Below are positions 36,990 to 46,103 of a stretch of 64,000 nucleotides of DNA, piece by piece (position 1 is the stretch's first letter; every line of letters starts with the position of its first letter). The stretch is from Prosthecomicrobium sp. N25 (GTDB taxonomy: Bacteria > Pseudomonadota > Alphaproteobacteria > Rhizobiales > Ancalomicrobiaceae). Location: assembly GCF_037203705.1 (NCBI RefSeq), contig NZ_JBBCAT010000006.1:124001-188000 (forward strand), in the 5' to 3' direction. The position numbers were made by a program, and so were the translations under genes. The notes under the pieces are model-generated. The model did not search any database. It was not told the DNA's origin and saw nothing but the letters and a program-made list of their open reading frames with translations.

Positions 36990-37891
36990 TCAGGACGCCT
37001 TGCGGGCGCCCTCGGCCAGCAGCTCGACCAGCGTCCGCCCGAGCCGCGCCGGCGACGGCGAGACCCGGATGCCGGCCGCCTCCATGGCGGCGATCTTGTC
37101 CTCGGCGCCCCCCTTGCCGCCCGCGATGATCGCGCCGGCATGGCCCATGCGGCGGCCCGGAGGCGCCGTGCGGCCGGCGATGAAGCCGACCGTCGGCTTC
37201 CAGCGCCCGCGCTTCGCCTCGTCCTTCAGGAACTGCGCAGCATCCTCCTCGGCCGAGCCGCCGATCTCGCCGATCATGACGATCGACTCGGTCTTCGGAT
37301 CCGCCAGGAAGAGCTCGAGCACGTCGACGAACTCCGTGCCCTTGACCGGGTCGCCGCCGATGCCGACGGCGGTGGTCTGGCCGAGCCCCTCGCGGGTCGT
37401 CTGGAACACCGCCTCGTAGGTCAGCGTGCCGGAGCGCGACACGATGCCGACCGAGCCGCGCTTGAAGATGTTGCCCGGCATGATGCCGATCTTGCACTCG
37501 CCCGCCGTCATCACGCCCGGGCAGTTCGGCCCGATCAGGCGCGACTTGGAGCCCGACAACGCCCGCTTGACCTTGACCATGTCGAGCACCGGGATGCCCT
37601 CGGTGATGCAGACGATCAGCGGGATCTCCGCGTCGATCGCCTCGCAGATGGCGTCCGCGGCGCCGGGCGGCGGCACGTAGATGACCGAGGCGTCCGCCCC
37701 CGTCTTCGCCTTCGCCTCCGCGACCGTGTCGAAGACCGGCAGGCCGAGATGGGTCGAGCCGCCCTTGCCCGGCGAGGTGCCGCCGACGAGCTTCGTCCCG
37801 TACGCGAGCGCCTGCTCGGAATGGAAGGTCGCGGTCTTGCCGGTGAAGCCCTGGGTGATGACCCGGGTCTCGGCGTTGATCAGAACCGACA

Positions 37892-37892
<1 letters not shown>
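36990..37892 (-). CDS. sucD: Succinyl-CoA ligase alpha subunit, second copy (oxalate region)
   Basis: 300 residues: CoA-binding Rossmann domain followed by the ligase domain, with the phosphohistidine in the GHAGAII motif and the [11 protein letters not shown] segment. It is a clear paralogue of the sucD at 57.7 kb but diverges at the C-terminus ([12 protein letters not shown]). It starts inside the stop of sucC2. With SucC it makes succinyl-CoA from succinate, CoA and NTP. Its position next to oxalate genes suggests supplying succinyl-CoA as CoA donor for oxalate activation. A malate-CoA ligase (MtkB) role is a less likely alternative. Confidence 0.85.
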
Positions 37893-39103
<1,211 letters not shown>

Positions 39104-39503
39104 GAGGGGTGCCCTCCCTGGGTCGTCTGTCGTTTGGACATGCGGACACGTCCGCCCCGAGGGGCGTCGGATCGTCCGCATGACGGCAATGAAGTGGTAG
39201 GTCCGCCGGCGACACTTCTACGAAGTCCCACCTCTCGATCTGTCATGGCCGGGCTTGTCCCGGCACTCCATTCCACGACGACGGAGCGCCCGGCGTGGAT
39301 GCCCGGGACAAGCCCGGGCATGACAGAAACGAAGGCCGATCAGGGGCTGAGACTTCATGGGGCGGGTATCGGTCGCCGCCCGGCGCCGGCCTGCACCGGG
39401 CGCCTGACCGCGGTCAGGGCTCCCGACCCGCAGATCGCGACGGGCATCGAGTGTGCTGCGACGCGGGCGCCCCCGCCCATGCGGGAGGGGACGCCCTGCC
39501 GGA
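39104..39503. other. Intergenic region between the acyl-CoA synthetase gene and sucC2
   Basis: 400 bases with no credible gene. Its centre holds the 87-base inverted-repeat element described separately. No copy of the oxalate-region operator palindrome is visible here, so sucC2 either has its own control or is read through from the synthetase gene. Confidence 0.55.
39240..39326. repeat. Long imperfect inverted repeat, REP-like element
   Basis: Two arms of about 31 bases, the left beginning CTGTCATGGCCGGGCTTGTC and the right ending GACAAGCCCGGGCATGACAG, are complementary apart from a few positions. They enclose about 25 bases. Elements with a core of this kind (GATGCCCGGGACAAGCCCGGGCATGAC) are scattered through intergenic DNA of many Rhizobiales genomes. 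It would fold into a long hairpin at the 3' end of the upstream gene's message. Confidence 0.75.
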
Positions 39504-41654
39504 TCACAGCAGGCCGGCGCCGCGGGCCCACTTGTACTTGGCGCCGAGCACCTCGACGGGGAGCTCGGTGGAGTAGGCGTAGGCCGGAACGCCGTGCGCG
39601 TAGAGATACTCGGCGGCTTCCTCGACCTGTACGTCGCCGGCCAAAGACGCGACGATCGGCTTCTCGATGCCCTTCGCCTTCATCTCCTCCTTCACCTCCA
39701 CGACCAGCTTCGCGAACACCATCGGGGGCGTGATGATCGTGTGCCAGTAGCCGAGGATGATGGAGTGGATCCGGTCGTCCTCGAGCCCGAGCTTGATCGT
39801 GTTCTTGTAGGTGGTCGGCGGCTCGCCGCCCGTGATGTCGACCGGGTTGCCGGCCGCGCCGAAGGGCGGGATGAACTTGCGGAAGGCCGCATCCAGGTCA
39901 TTCGGCATGCTCATCAGGTTGAGCCCGTTGTCCACGCAGGCGTCGGAGAGCAGCACGCCCGAGCCGCCCGCGCCGGTGATGATCACCACGTTCTCGCCCT
40001 TGGGCGTCGGCATGACCGGCACGCCGCGGGCGAACTCGAGGAGCTGGCGCAGCGAGCGGGCGCGGATGACGCCGCACTGCTTGAAGACGTCCTCGTAGAT
40101 CTTGTCGTTGCCGGCGAGCGCGCCGGTATGCGACGAGGCCGCCTTGGCGCCCGCCGAGGTCCGGCCGGCCTTGAGGACCACGACCGGCTTCTTCTTGGAG
40201 ACGCGGGCCGCGACCTCCGCGAAGGAGCGGCCGTCCTTCAGGTCCTCGCAGTGCTGGGCGATGATCTTGGTGTTGTCGTCCTGCTCGAAGAAGGTGAGCA
40301 GGTCGTCCTCGTCCAGGTCCGACTTGTTGCCGAGGCCGACGATCGCCGAGACGCCCATCTTGGCCGAGCGCGAGAAGCCGATGATCGCCATGCCGATGCC
40401 GCCCGACTGGGACGACAGGGCGGCCGAGCCCTTGACGTCGTAGGCGGTGCAGAAGGTCGCGCAGAGGTTCGCCGGCGTGTAGTAGAAGCCGTAGATGTTC
40501 GGCCCCATCAGGCGGATGTTGTACTTGCGCCCGATCTCGACGATCTCGCGCTGGCCCTCCTCGTTGCCCGTCTCGGCGAAGCCCGACGGGATCAGGACGG
40601 CGCCCGGGATCTTCTTCTCGCCGCACTCGGTCAGCGCCGCCGCGACGAACTTGGCCGGAATGGCGAAGACCGCCGTGTCGATGACGCCCGGCACATCCTT
40701 GACCGACTTGTAGGCCTTGTAGCCGAGGATCTCGTCGGCCTTCGGATGGATCGGGTAGATCTGGCCCTTGTAGCCGCCGTTGATGAGGTTCTTCATCACG
40801 GAGTTGCCGATCTTGCCGTCCTCCGAGGAGGCGCCGATCACCGCAACGGCCTGCGGCTTCATGATCCGGTTCATCGCCGTGACGATCTCGTCCTGGCTCG
40901 GACGATGCCGCTGCGGCTGCGGGTTGAAGTCGACGACGATGCGCACGTCCGCCGCGGTGGCGTCCGACTTGGTGGCGAAGACCGGGTTGAGGTCGAGCTC
41001 GACGATCTCGGGGAAGTCGGTGACGAGCTTCGAGACCTTGACGATCATCTCCGCCAGGGCGTCCCGGTTGACCGGGTCGCCGCCGCGCACGCCGCGCAGC
41101 ATCTCGGCCGCCTGGATGCCGTCGAGCATCGAGAAGGCGTCCTCCTTGGTGGCCGGCGCCAGGCGGAACGTGATGTCCTTCAGGACCTCGACCAGCACGC
41201 CGCCGAGCCCGAAGGCGACCAGCTTGCCGAACGAGCCGTCCGTGATCGAGCCGATGATGACCTCGGTGCCGCCCTTCAGCATCTGCTGGACCTGGATCCC
41301 GTCGATGCGGGCATCGGCCTTGTAGGCCTTGGCGTTGGCCAGGATCTTGTCGTAGCCGGCGCGCACCTCGTCGGCCGACTTGACGCCGACCAGCACGCCG
41401 CCCGCCTCGGTCTTGTGCAGGATGTCGGGCGAAACGATCTTGAGCACCACCGGGTAGCCCATGCCGTCGGCGAGCGCGACGGCCTCGGCGCCGGACTTGG
41501 CGACGCCTTCCTTCGGCACCGCGATCCCGTAGGCGTCGCAGACGAGCTTGCCCTCGGGGGCGGTCAGGGCGTCGCGGCCCTCGGCCTTGACGCGGTCAAG
41601 CACCTGCCGGACGGCGGCCGTTGCGCTCGTGACGGTCTTCGGCTGCATGTTCAT
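39504..41654 (-). CDS. NDP-forming acyl-CoA synthetase, fused subunits in swapped order
   Basis: 716-residue fusion. Residues 1-240 form the ATP-grasp (beta-like) part with PVVLKIVSPDILHKTEAGGV. From about residue 260 the CoA-binding Rossmann domain begins (AVAVIGASSEDGKIGNS), and near residue 500 is the swinging phosphohistidine in SSHTGALAGND. This is the ADP-forming acetyl-CoA synthetase family, with the beta part first. It converts an acid to its CoA thioester, or the reverse with ATP gain. Its place in the oxalate region suggests an acid of that pathway (oxalate, formate, glyoxylate or acetate). GGGAGG precedes the ATG. Confidence 0.8.
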   Translation of the reverse strand: MNMQPKTVTSATAAVRQVLDRVKAEGRDALTAPEGKLVCDAYGIAVPKEGVAKSGAEAVALADGMGYPVVLKIVSPDILHKTEAGGVLVGVKSADEVRAGYDKILANAKAYKADARIDGIQVQQMLKGGTEVIIGSITDGSFGKLVAFGLGGVLVEVLKDITFRLAPATKEDAFSMLDGIQAAEMLRGVRGGDPVNRDALAEMIVKVSKLVTDFPEIVELDLNPVFATKSDATAADVRIVVDFNPQPQRHRPSQDEIVTAMNRIMKPQAVAVIGASSEDGKIGNSVMKNLINGGYKGQIYPIHPKADEILGYKAYKSVKDVPGVIDTAVFAIPAKFVAAALTECGEKKIPGAVLIPSGFAETGNEEGQREIVEIGRKYNIRLMGPNIYGFYYTPANLCATFCTAYDVKGSAALSSQSGGIGMAIIGFSRSAKMGVSAIVGLGNKSDLDEDDLLTFFEQDDNTKIIAQHCEDLKDGRSFAEVAARVSKKKPVVVLKAGRTSAGAKAASSHTGALAGNDKIYEDVFKQCGVIRARSLRQLLEFARGVPVMPTPKGENVVIITGAGGSGVLLSDACVDNGLNLMSMPNDLDAAFRKFIPPFGAAGNPVDITGGEPPTTYKNTIKLGLEDDRIHSIILGYWHTIITPPMVFAKLVVEVKEEMKAKGIEKPIVASLAGDVQVEEAAEYLYAHGVPAYAYSTELPVEVLGAKYKWARGAGLL

Positions 41655-41759
41655 TCGATCCTCCCTCGAGGAGCCGAGCCATGACTCGGCGCTATGGGTC
41701 TTGCTTCGACCGGAGGTCTGGCCCAGGGGCCGCGCCCGGCATTTTCATGGGTGATGGAG

Positions 41760-41776
41760 TGGCATTTGGCATACCA
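41760..41776. promoter_or_regulatory. Oxalate-region operator, site A
   Basis: TGGCAT-TTGGC-ATACCA, a 17-bp dyad of the TGGYAT-N5-ATRCCA pattern, centred about 114 bases before the start of the acyl-CoA synthetase gene. It is embedded in a wider near-palindrome GCATTTGGCATACCAGATGC (41762-41781). Confidence 0.7.
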
Positions 41777-41964
41777 GATGCGGCGGATGTCAAGGCCGGA
41801 AGTGCCGCGATGTCGCACTTTCGATGCTGCGATGCGGCAAGTCGCCCCATCCGCAAGGAATTCGGCCCCGATGCGGCCGGCTGTGCCCGTCTCCCGCCAT
41901 GCCCGCAGATCCGGGCGAGCCATCACTCGGGATCATGGCTGACGGGCCCCGCCCGAAACGCGCG

Positions 41965-41996
41965 AGGCCCGCCGTCCGCTGCCGGACGACGGGCCT
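41965..41996 (-). terminator. Hairpin after the oxlT-like gene
   Basis: AGGCCCGCCGTCCG and CGGACGACGGGCCT pair with one mismatch around a 4-base loop, 22 bases past the stop codon. The downstream minus-strand sequence has only a short TTT, so termination is plausible but not certain. Confidence 0.45.
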
Positions 41997-42018
41997 CCCG
42001 ACGGTTCGTGGGCAGGCG

Positions 42019-43329
42019 TCAGGCCGCGGCCCCGACCGCACCGATCTCCGCCTGGCCCTTGGCGATGACCCCGGCGCGCCAGGGCTTCAGGACCGCGATG
42101 GCGAGGAACGAGGCGAGGATGTTGGCACCGGCCGCCAGCAGGAAGACCGCGTCCCAGTTGCCGTGGCTCTGCTGCAGGGTGTTGGCGAAGGGCACGAGCA
42201 GCGCCGCGGTGCCCTTGGCGGTGTAGAGCAGGCCGGCGTTGGTGGCCGCGAACTTCGACCCGAAGGTGTCCGTGCAGGTCGACGGGAAGAGGCTGTAGAT
42301 CTCGCCCCAGGCGAAGAACACGAAGCCGGAGAGAAGCACGAACCACACCGGGTCGTGGCCCCACAGGTAGAGCAGGTAGATGCCGATCCCCTCCATCCCG
42401 AAGGCAATGAACATGGTGTTTTCGCGCCCGATCTTGTCGGAGACCCAGCCGAAGAAGGGACGGGTGAGGCCGTTCAGGATCCGGTCGAGCGTCGCCGCGA
42501 AAGTGACGGCCGCCATGGTGACACCCATGAGGGTGACCGGGACCTTGTCGATGTGCAGGTCGGCGGCGATCGGCTTCAGGTTGGCGGTCACCATCAGGCC
42601 GCCGGCGCCGACGATGACGAACATGAAGTACATCAGCCAGAAGATCGGCTGGCGCAGCACTTCGACGGGGGCGTAGTTGCGGCGGGTCTGCACGACCGTG
42701 TTGCTGACGACCGGCGGCGGCACCTGGCCGTGCTTGGGCGACAGCAGGAAGAGCGACATGACGACCACGATCGCGCCCTGGCCGATGCCGAACCAGTAGA
42801 AGGCGGCCTGGTAGCCCTGGTCGGCGATCATCGCCTGGATGGGGGCGACGGTCAGCGCCGAGCCGGCGCCGAAGCCGGCGGCCGTGATGCCGGCGGCGAG
42901 GCCGCGGCGATCCGGGAACCACTTCAGCGCATTGCCCACGCAGGTCCCGTAGACGGCCCCGGCGCCAATGCCCGCGATCACCTGGCCGACGTAGAACATC
43001 GTCAGCGTGGTGGCGTAGGAGTTGATCACCCAGCCGACCGCGCAGAGCACGCCGCCGAACAGGACCACCACCCGCGGGCCGTACTTGTCGACGAACCAGC
43101 CCTCGATCGGGACCAGCCAGGTCTCGAACAGGACGAACAGCGTGAAGGCCCACTGGATCGCGTCGCGGTTCCAGCCGAACTGCTTCTGGATGTCCGGTAC
43201 GAAGAAGGTCCAGCCGTACTGGAGGTTGGCGATCATGGTCATGCAGACCACGCCGATGGCGAGCTGGGTCCAGCGATAACGATCGCTGACGCGCGCGGCC
43301 GAGGCCTCGCTGTGTGCCGTAGTAGGCAT
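42019..43329 (-). CDS. oxlT: Oxalate/formate antiporter family MFS transporter (OxlT-like)
   Basis: 436 residues, twelve membrane helices. It belongs to the OFA subfamily: NLQYGWTFFVPDIQKQFGW near residue 35 and the MFS loop VDKYGPRV. It has positive residues in helices 8 and 11 (R283 or R290, and K372 in GLLYTAKGTA), where OxlT uses Arg and Lys to bind the oxalate dianion. The correspondence is by position, not alignment. It would bring in oxalate in exchange for formate. GAGGGACGG precedes the ATG. Operator site B lies about 77 bases upstream. Confidence 0.85.
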   Translation of the reverse strand: MPTTAHSEASAARVSDRYRWTQLAIGVVCMTMIANLQYGWTFFVPDIQKQFGWNRDAIQWAFTLFVLFETWLVPIEGWFVDKYGPRVVVLFGGVLCAVGWVINSYATTLTMFYVGQVIAGIGAGAVYGTCVGNALKWFPDRRGLAAGITAAGFGAGSALTVAPIQAMIADQGYQAAFYWFGIGQGAIVVVMSLFLLSPKHGQVPPPVVSNTVVQTRRNYAPVEVLRQPIFWLMYFMFVIVGAGGLMVTANLKPIAADLHIDKVPVTLMGVTMAAVTFAATLDRILNGLTRPFFGWVSDKIGRENTMFIAFGMEGIGIYLLYLWGHDPVWFVLLSGFVFFAWGEIYSLFPSTCTDTFGSKFAATNAGLLYTAKGTAALLVPFANTLQQSHGNWDAVFLLAAGANILASFLAIAVLKPWRAGVIAKGQAEIGAVGAAA

Positions 43330-43397
43330 ATCCGTCCCTCGTGTTTGGTGATTGTTGGCCTGGACGGTCTTCCCGCCGTCCGTTTCGAGGGCTATCT

Positions 43398-43414
43398 TGG
43401 TATCAGGTATGCCA
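43398..43414. promoter_or_regulatory. Oxalate-region operator, site B
   Basis: TGGTAT-CAGGT-ATGCCA, matching TGGYAT-N5-ATRCCA exactly, 69-85 bases upstream of the oxlT-like start codon. Confidence 0.7.
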
Positions 43415-43612
43415 GCATGGCAATGGGTCACGCGGCGCCGTGACGCGGGCTTGGCGGCAGTATCGAACCGATTTGGTGTCCGGGACGATCGGCCACGCCG
43501 TGCAGACCTCGGGTAAGACTGGCATTTCCGCAAGGTATATAAAAATTGCATAGCAGCAATGCATGCCCGAAGCCGAGCGACGATTCTCAGAATAAGCTGA
43601 CAATAAACTGAC

Positions 43613-43640
43613 GGATAAGAGCGGCCCTTCGGCTCTATCC
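43613..43640 (-). terminator. Possible terminator hairpin after the 44-residue reading frame
   Basis: On the minus strand GGATAGAGC and GCTCTTATCC pair with one bulged base around a 9-base loop and are followed by GTCAGTTTATTG. It lies 100 bases beyond the stop of the small frame at 43740-43874. The U-tract is weak. Confidence 0.35.
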
Positions 43641-43739
43641 TTCGGATAACCGGTCCATCGGGTGAAAGGTGGCCCGGAAAGCTTTGACGCAACGTCCGGG
43701 ACCCGGGTTCGGGCAGGACGCCGGAGGAGCCCCGCCCGG

Positions 43740-43874
43740 TCAGAGTCCCTGCGGAACCGGGCGCCCGCTGCGCCGGTCGGCCTCCGTGACGGCCCTCACG
43801 AGGCCCAGCGCCAGAGTGGCGATCCGGTCGCGGAGGGTCGCGACGCGCTTGCCGAGGATGACGATGCTTGTCAT
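43740..43874 (-). CDS. Possible small protein of the oxalate region (44 residues)
   Basis: A 44-residue frame, MTSIVILGKRVATLRDRIAT onward, rich in Leu, Val and Arg and ending in a basic tail. It looks like one amphipathic helix. It has a good ribosome-binding site (AGGAG 5 bases before the ATG), and a perfect copy of the oxalate-region palindrome (site C) lies 55-71 bases upstream on the correct side. Those two facts are the only support. It is not a family I recognise. Confidence 0.35.
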   Translation of the reverse strand: MTSIVILGKRVATLRDRIATLALGLVRAVTEADRRSGRPVPQGL

Positions 43875-43928
43875 CCGGTCTCCTGGTCGGACCTCCGGTG
43901 AGGCGGAGCGGCATCGACCAGGCTGGTC

Positions 43929-43945
43929 TGGCACGCCAGGTGCCA
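43929..43945. promoter_or_regulatory. Oxalate-region operator, site C
   Basis: TGGCAC-GCCAG-GTGCCA, a perfect 6+6 dyad with the same 5-base spacing as the other sites. It differs from TGGYAT only at the sixth position of each half. It is 55-71 bases upstream of the 44-residue frame. Confidence 0.6.
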
Positions 43946-43984
43946 CTTCACCGGCGCCGCCCATGGAAGGGTGCCAGCGGGTTT

Positions 43985-44012
43985 TGCAATGCACAACAGT
44001 TGTTGCATTGCA
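43985..44012. repeat. 28-base inverted repeat upstream of frc
   Basis: TGCAATGCA and TGCATTGCA are perfectly complementary 9-base arms around the 10-base centre CAACAGTTGT, itself close to ACAAC-a-GTTGT symmetry. Unlike the six TGGYAY-type sites, it appears once. It may be the site of a second regulator or of a bent/looped promoter element. Confidence 0.6.
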
Positions 44013-44036
44013 CGTCGCACCCCATCCGTTGACAGG

Positions 44037-44053
44037 TGGCATCTGGCATGCCA
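44037..44053. promoter_or_regulatory. Oxalate-region operator, site D
   Basis: TGGCAT-CTGGC-ATGCCA, an exact match to TGGYAT-N5-ATRCCA. It is 257-273 bases upstream of the frc start. Its right part also contains the 10-bp perfect palindrome TGGCATGCCA. Confidence 0.7.
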
Positions 44054-44148
44054 ACCATTGAGCCCTGGAAGCGACAACAAGACGCGCTCCGGGCGCGGCT
44101 GAGACAATCGGCGCGCCCCGGGCAAGGTGGCCGTCTGTCACGCTGGCG

Positions 44149-44165
44149 TGGTATACCACATGTCA
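44149..44165. promoter_or_regulatory. Oxalate-region operator, site E
   Basis: TGGTAT-ACCAC-ATGTCA has one mismatch to the pattern (T for C in the right half) and contains the perfect palindrome GTGGTATACCAC (44148-44159). It is 145-161 bases upstream of the frc start and 112 bases from site D, centre to centre. Confidence 0.6.
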
Positions 44166-44309
44166 GCATGGGCCACCGTCACACGGCCGGATCGGCCGGC
44201 GCCCCGCGGCGCCGGTGCCGTGCCGGCCCAAGCGGGGCCCGAGAAGCCCTGGCGCGAGGTCGAAGGGCCTCGGCGAGTGAGACACGAGACCCGAACCGGG
44301 AGGATGATC

Positions 44310-45587
44310 ATGGGCAAGGCCCTCGAAGGCGTCAAAATTCTGGACTTCACGCACGTGCAGTCGGGTCCGACCTGCACGCAGCTCCTGGCCTGGTTTGGCG
44401 CCGACGTGATCAAGGTCGAGCGCCCCGGCACCGGCGACATCACGCGCGGGCAGCTCATGGACGTGCCCGGCGCGGACAGCCTCTACTTCACGATGCTGAA
44501 CCACAACAAGCGCTCGATCACGCTGGACACCAAGAACCCCCAGGGCAAGCGCGTCCTCGAGGAGCTGGTCAAGACCTGCGACGTGATGGTCGAGAACTTC
44601 GCCCCCGGCGTGCTCGACCGCATGGGCTTCACCTGGGAGAAGATCCAGGAGCTGAACCCGCGCATGATCGTGGCCTCCATCAAGGGCTTCGGCCCGGGCC
44701 CCTACGAGGATTGCAAGGTCTACGAGAACGTCGCCCAGTGCACCGGAGGTTCGGCCTCCACGACGGGCTTCCGCGACGGCCTGCCGCTCGTCACCGGCGC
44801 CCAGATCGGCGACTCGGGCACGGGCCTGCACCTCGCCCTCGGCATCGTCACCGCGCTCTACCAGCGCACCATGACGGGCCGCGGCCAGAAGGTCACCTGC
44901 GCCATGCAGGACGGCGTCCTCAACCTCTGCCGCGTCAAGCTGCGCGACCAGCAGCGCCTCGCCCACGGGCCGCTCGAGGAATACAGCCAGTATGGCGAGG
45001 GCATCCCGTTCGGCGATGCCGTGCCGCGCGCCGGCAACGACTCGGGCGGCGGCCAGCCGGGCCGCATCCTGAAGTGCAAGGGCTGGGAGACCGACCCGAA
45101 CGCCTACATCTACTTCATCACCCAGGCGCCGGTCTGGGAGAAGATCTGCGACGTGATCGGCGAACCGGAGTGGAAGACCCACCCGAACTACGCCAAGCCG
45201 AAGGCCCGCCTGCCGCGTCTCAACGAGATCTTCGGCCGGATCGAGCAGTGGACCATGACCAAGACCAAGTTCGAGGCCATGGAGATCCTGAACCAGTACG
45301 ACATCCCCTGCGGGCCGATCCTCTCCATGAAGGAGATCGCCGAGGACCAGTCGCTCCGCGCGACCGGCACCGTCGTCGAGGTCGATCACCCGGTCCGCGG
45401 CAAGTACCTGTCCGTCGGCAACCCGATCAAGCTCTCCGACAGCCCGACCGAGGTCCTCCGCTCGCCGCTGCTCGGCGAGCACACCGAGGAGATCCTGACC
45501 CAGGTCCTCAAGTTCGACCCCAAGGCGGTCGACGAGATCAAGGCCTCCGGCGCCCTCGGCGAGGAGGGCCGCATGGCCGCCGAATGA
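44310..45587 (+). CDS. frc: Formyl-CoA:oxalate CoA-transferase
   Basis: 425 residues, the length of Oxalobacter Frc. This class III (CaiB/BaiF) CoA-transferase moves CoA to oxalate, forming oxalyl-CoA. Key residues fall at the expected positions: Q17 in HVQSGP, E139 in VYENV, the nucleophile D168 in AQIGDSGTG, and the flexible glycine loop in NDSGGGQPG near 246-248. GGGAGG lies 7 bases before the ATG at 44310 (44304 is an alternative). Two operator palindromes lie upstream and a strong terminator downstream. The donor may be formyl-CoA or succinyl-CoA. Confidence 0.92.
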   Translation: MGKALEGVKILDFTHVQSGPTCTQLLAWFGADVIKVERPGTGDITRGQLMDVPGADSLYFTMLNHNKRSITLDTKNPQGKRVLEELVKTCDVMVENFAPGVLDRMGFTWEKIQELNPRMIVASIKGFGPGPYEDCKVYENVAQCTGGSASTTGFRDGLPLVTGAQIGDSGTGLHLALGIVTALYQRTMTGRGQKVTCAMQDGVLNLCRVKLRDQQRLAHGPLEEYSQYGEGIPFGDAVPRAGNDSGGGQPGRILKCKGWETDPNAYIYFITQAPVWEKICDVIGEPEWKTHPNYAKPKARLPRLNEIFGRIEQWTMTKTKFEAMEILNQYDIPCGPILSMKEIAEDQSLRATGTVVEVDHPVRGKYLSVGNPIKLSDSPTEVLRSPLLGEHTEEILTQVLKFDPKAVDEIKASGALGEEGRMAAE

Positions 45588-45637
45588 GTTCCGCGGCCGG
45601 GCCCGCCCGGCCGCCCCACCCTCTCCCCTCCCAGCGG

Positions 45638-45678
45638 AGGTAAACTGAACCGGGGCGCGAGCCCCGGTTTTTTTACCT
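45638..45678. terminator. Strong bidirectional terminator shared by frc and the PIN gene
   Basis: AACCGGGGC-gcga-GCCCCGGTT followed by TTTTT on the frc strand. The outer arms AGGTAAA/TTTACCT extend the symmetry, so it can work in both directions. The stop codon of the PIN-domain gene (45673-45675) lies within the right arm. Confidence 0.85.
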
Positions 45679-46101
45679 TCGGCGAAGCAACGAGCGGCAT
45701 ATTTCCACGCTCGTTTGCGACCCGAAGACCTTACCTTTAGGTCGCAAAATTAGCGGGTCTTTGAAATCGCTACGAAGTTCATTGTCGTCAGAATAAAGTA
45801 GCCTGGCTTGGGAAGCGAGAGCGAGAGCTAATATGCAATGATCATTGGATCTGACCGCTTTCTCGCGGAGGTTGACTAGGTAAGGCTCGATTTCAGAGTC
45901 CGTTTTTCTCGTTAGCCTACCACTCCTCTCCCACTCGACAATCAACGCACGCATTTTCGTGCCAAACAACTCTGCCAGCAATTGGCCTCCGGCTACAACG
46001 CGGAGCTGGCGGCGTCGGACATGCTCCAATATCTCTTGGGCGTGACATTTCAATGGAGCAGTGAAGTCGTTCGCTCGGTTTGCATCGATAATTATGAGCA
46101 T
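45673..46101 (-). CDS. PIN-domain nuclease, partner of the AAA ATPase
   Basis: 142 residues. The four acidic positions of a PIN-fold metal-dependent RNase are present in order: D6 in LIIIDANR, E44 in LLAELFG, D87 in SNDHCILALA, and D105/D106 in LLYSDDNEL. The N-terminal hydrophobic strand before D6 is typical. It follows the ATPase gene by 2 bases on the same strand, so the two are one unit, the PIN protein being the probable effector. Codon use is AT-richer than that of neighbouring genes, a sign of transfer. The name comes from motif reading, and no specific subfamily is recognised. Confidence 0.75.
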   Translation of the reverse strand: MLIIIDANRANDFTAPLKCHAQEILEHVRRRQLRVVAGGQLLAELFGTKMRALIVEWERSGRLTRKTDSEIEPYLVNLREKAVRSNDHCILALALASQARLLYSDDNELRSDFKDPLILRPKGKVFGSQTSVEICRSLLRRR

Positions 46102-46103
46102 TG

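Larger units (their letters stand above)
41655..42018. other. Intergenic region upstream of the acyl-CoA synthetase gene
   Basis: 364 bases without a gene. It contains a small hairpin in the synthetase leader (GCCGAG/CTCGGC, 41673-41690), operator site A (41760-41776) and the hairpin that follows oxlT (41965-41996). The remaining sequence shows nothing recognisable. Confidence 0.6.
43330..43739. other. Intergenic region upstream of the oxlT-like gene
   Basis: 410 bases without a credible gene. It holds operator site B, an unusually AT-rich patch (43535-43560, TATATAAAAATTGCAT) that may contain a promoter, and a hairpin at 43613-43640. Apparent frames here lack ribosome-binding sites and coding bias. 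Confidence 0.55.
43875..44309. other. Regulatory region between the small frame and frc
   Basis: 435 bases with no convincing gene but three operator palindromes (sites C, D, E) and a separate 28-base inverted repeat (43985-44012). This is the densest cluster of dyad symmetry in the window and probably contains divergent promoters for frc (plus) and the small frame (minus). Confidence 0.6.

Noticed and set aside
43669-44061. 130-residue plus-strand frame in the frc control region
   Set aside because: No ribosome-binding site, no family features, and it runs across operator site C and the 28-base inverted repeat; the region is better read as regulatory.
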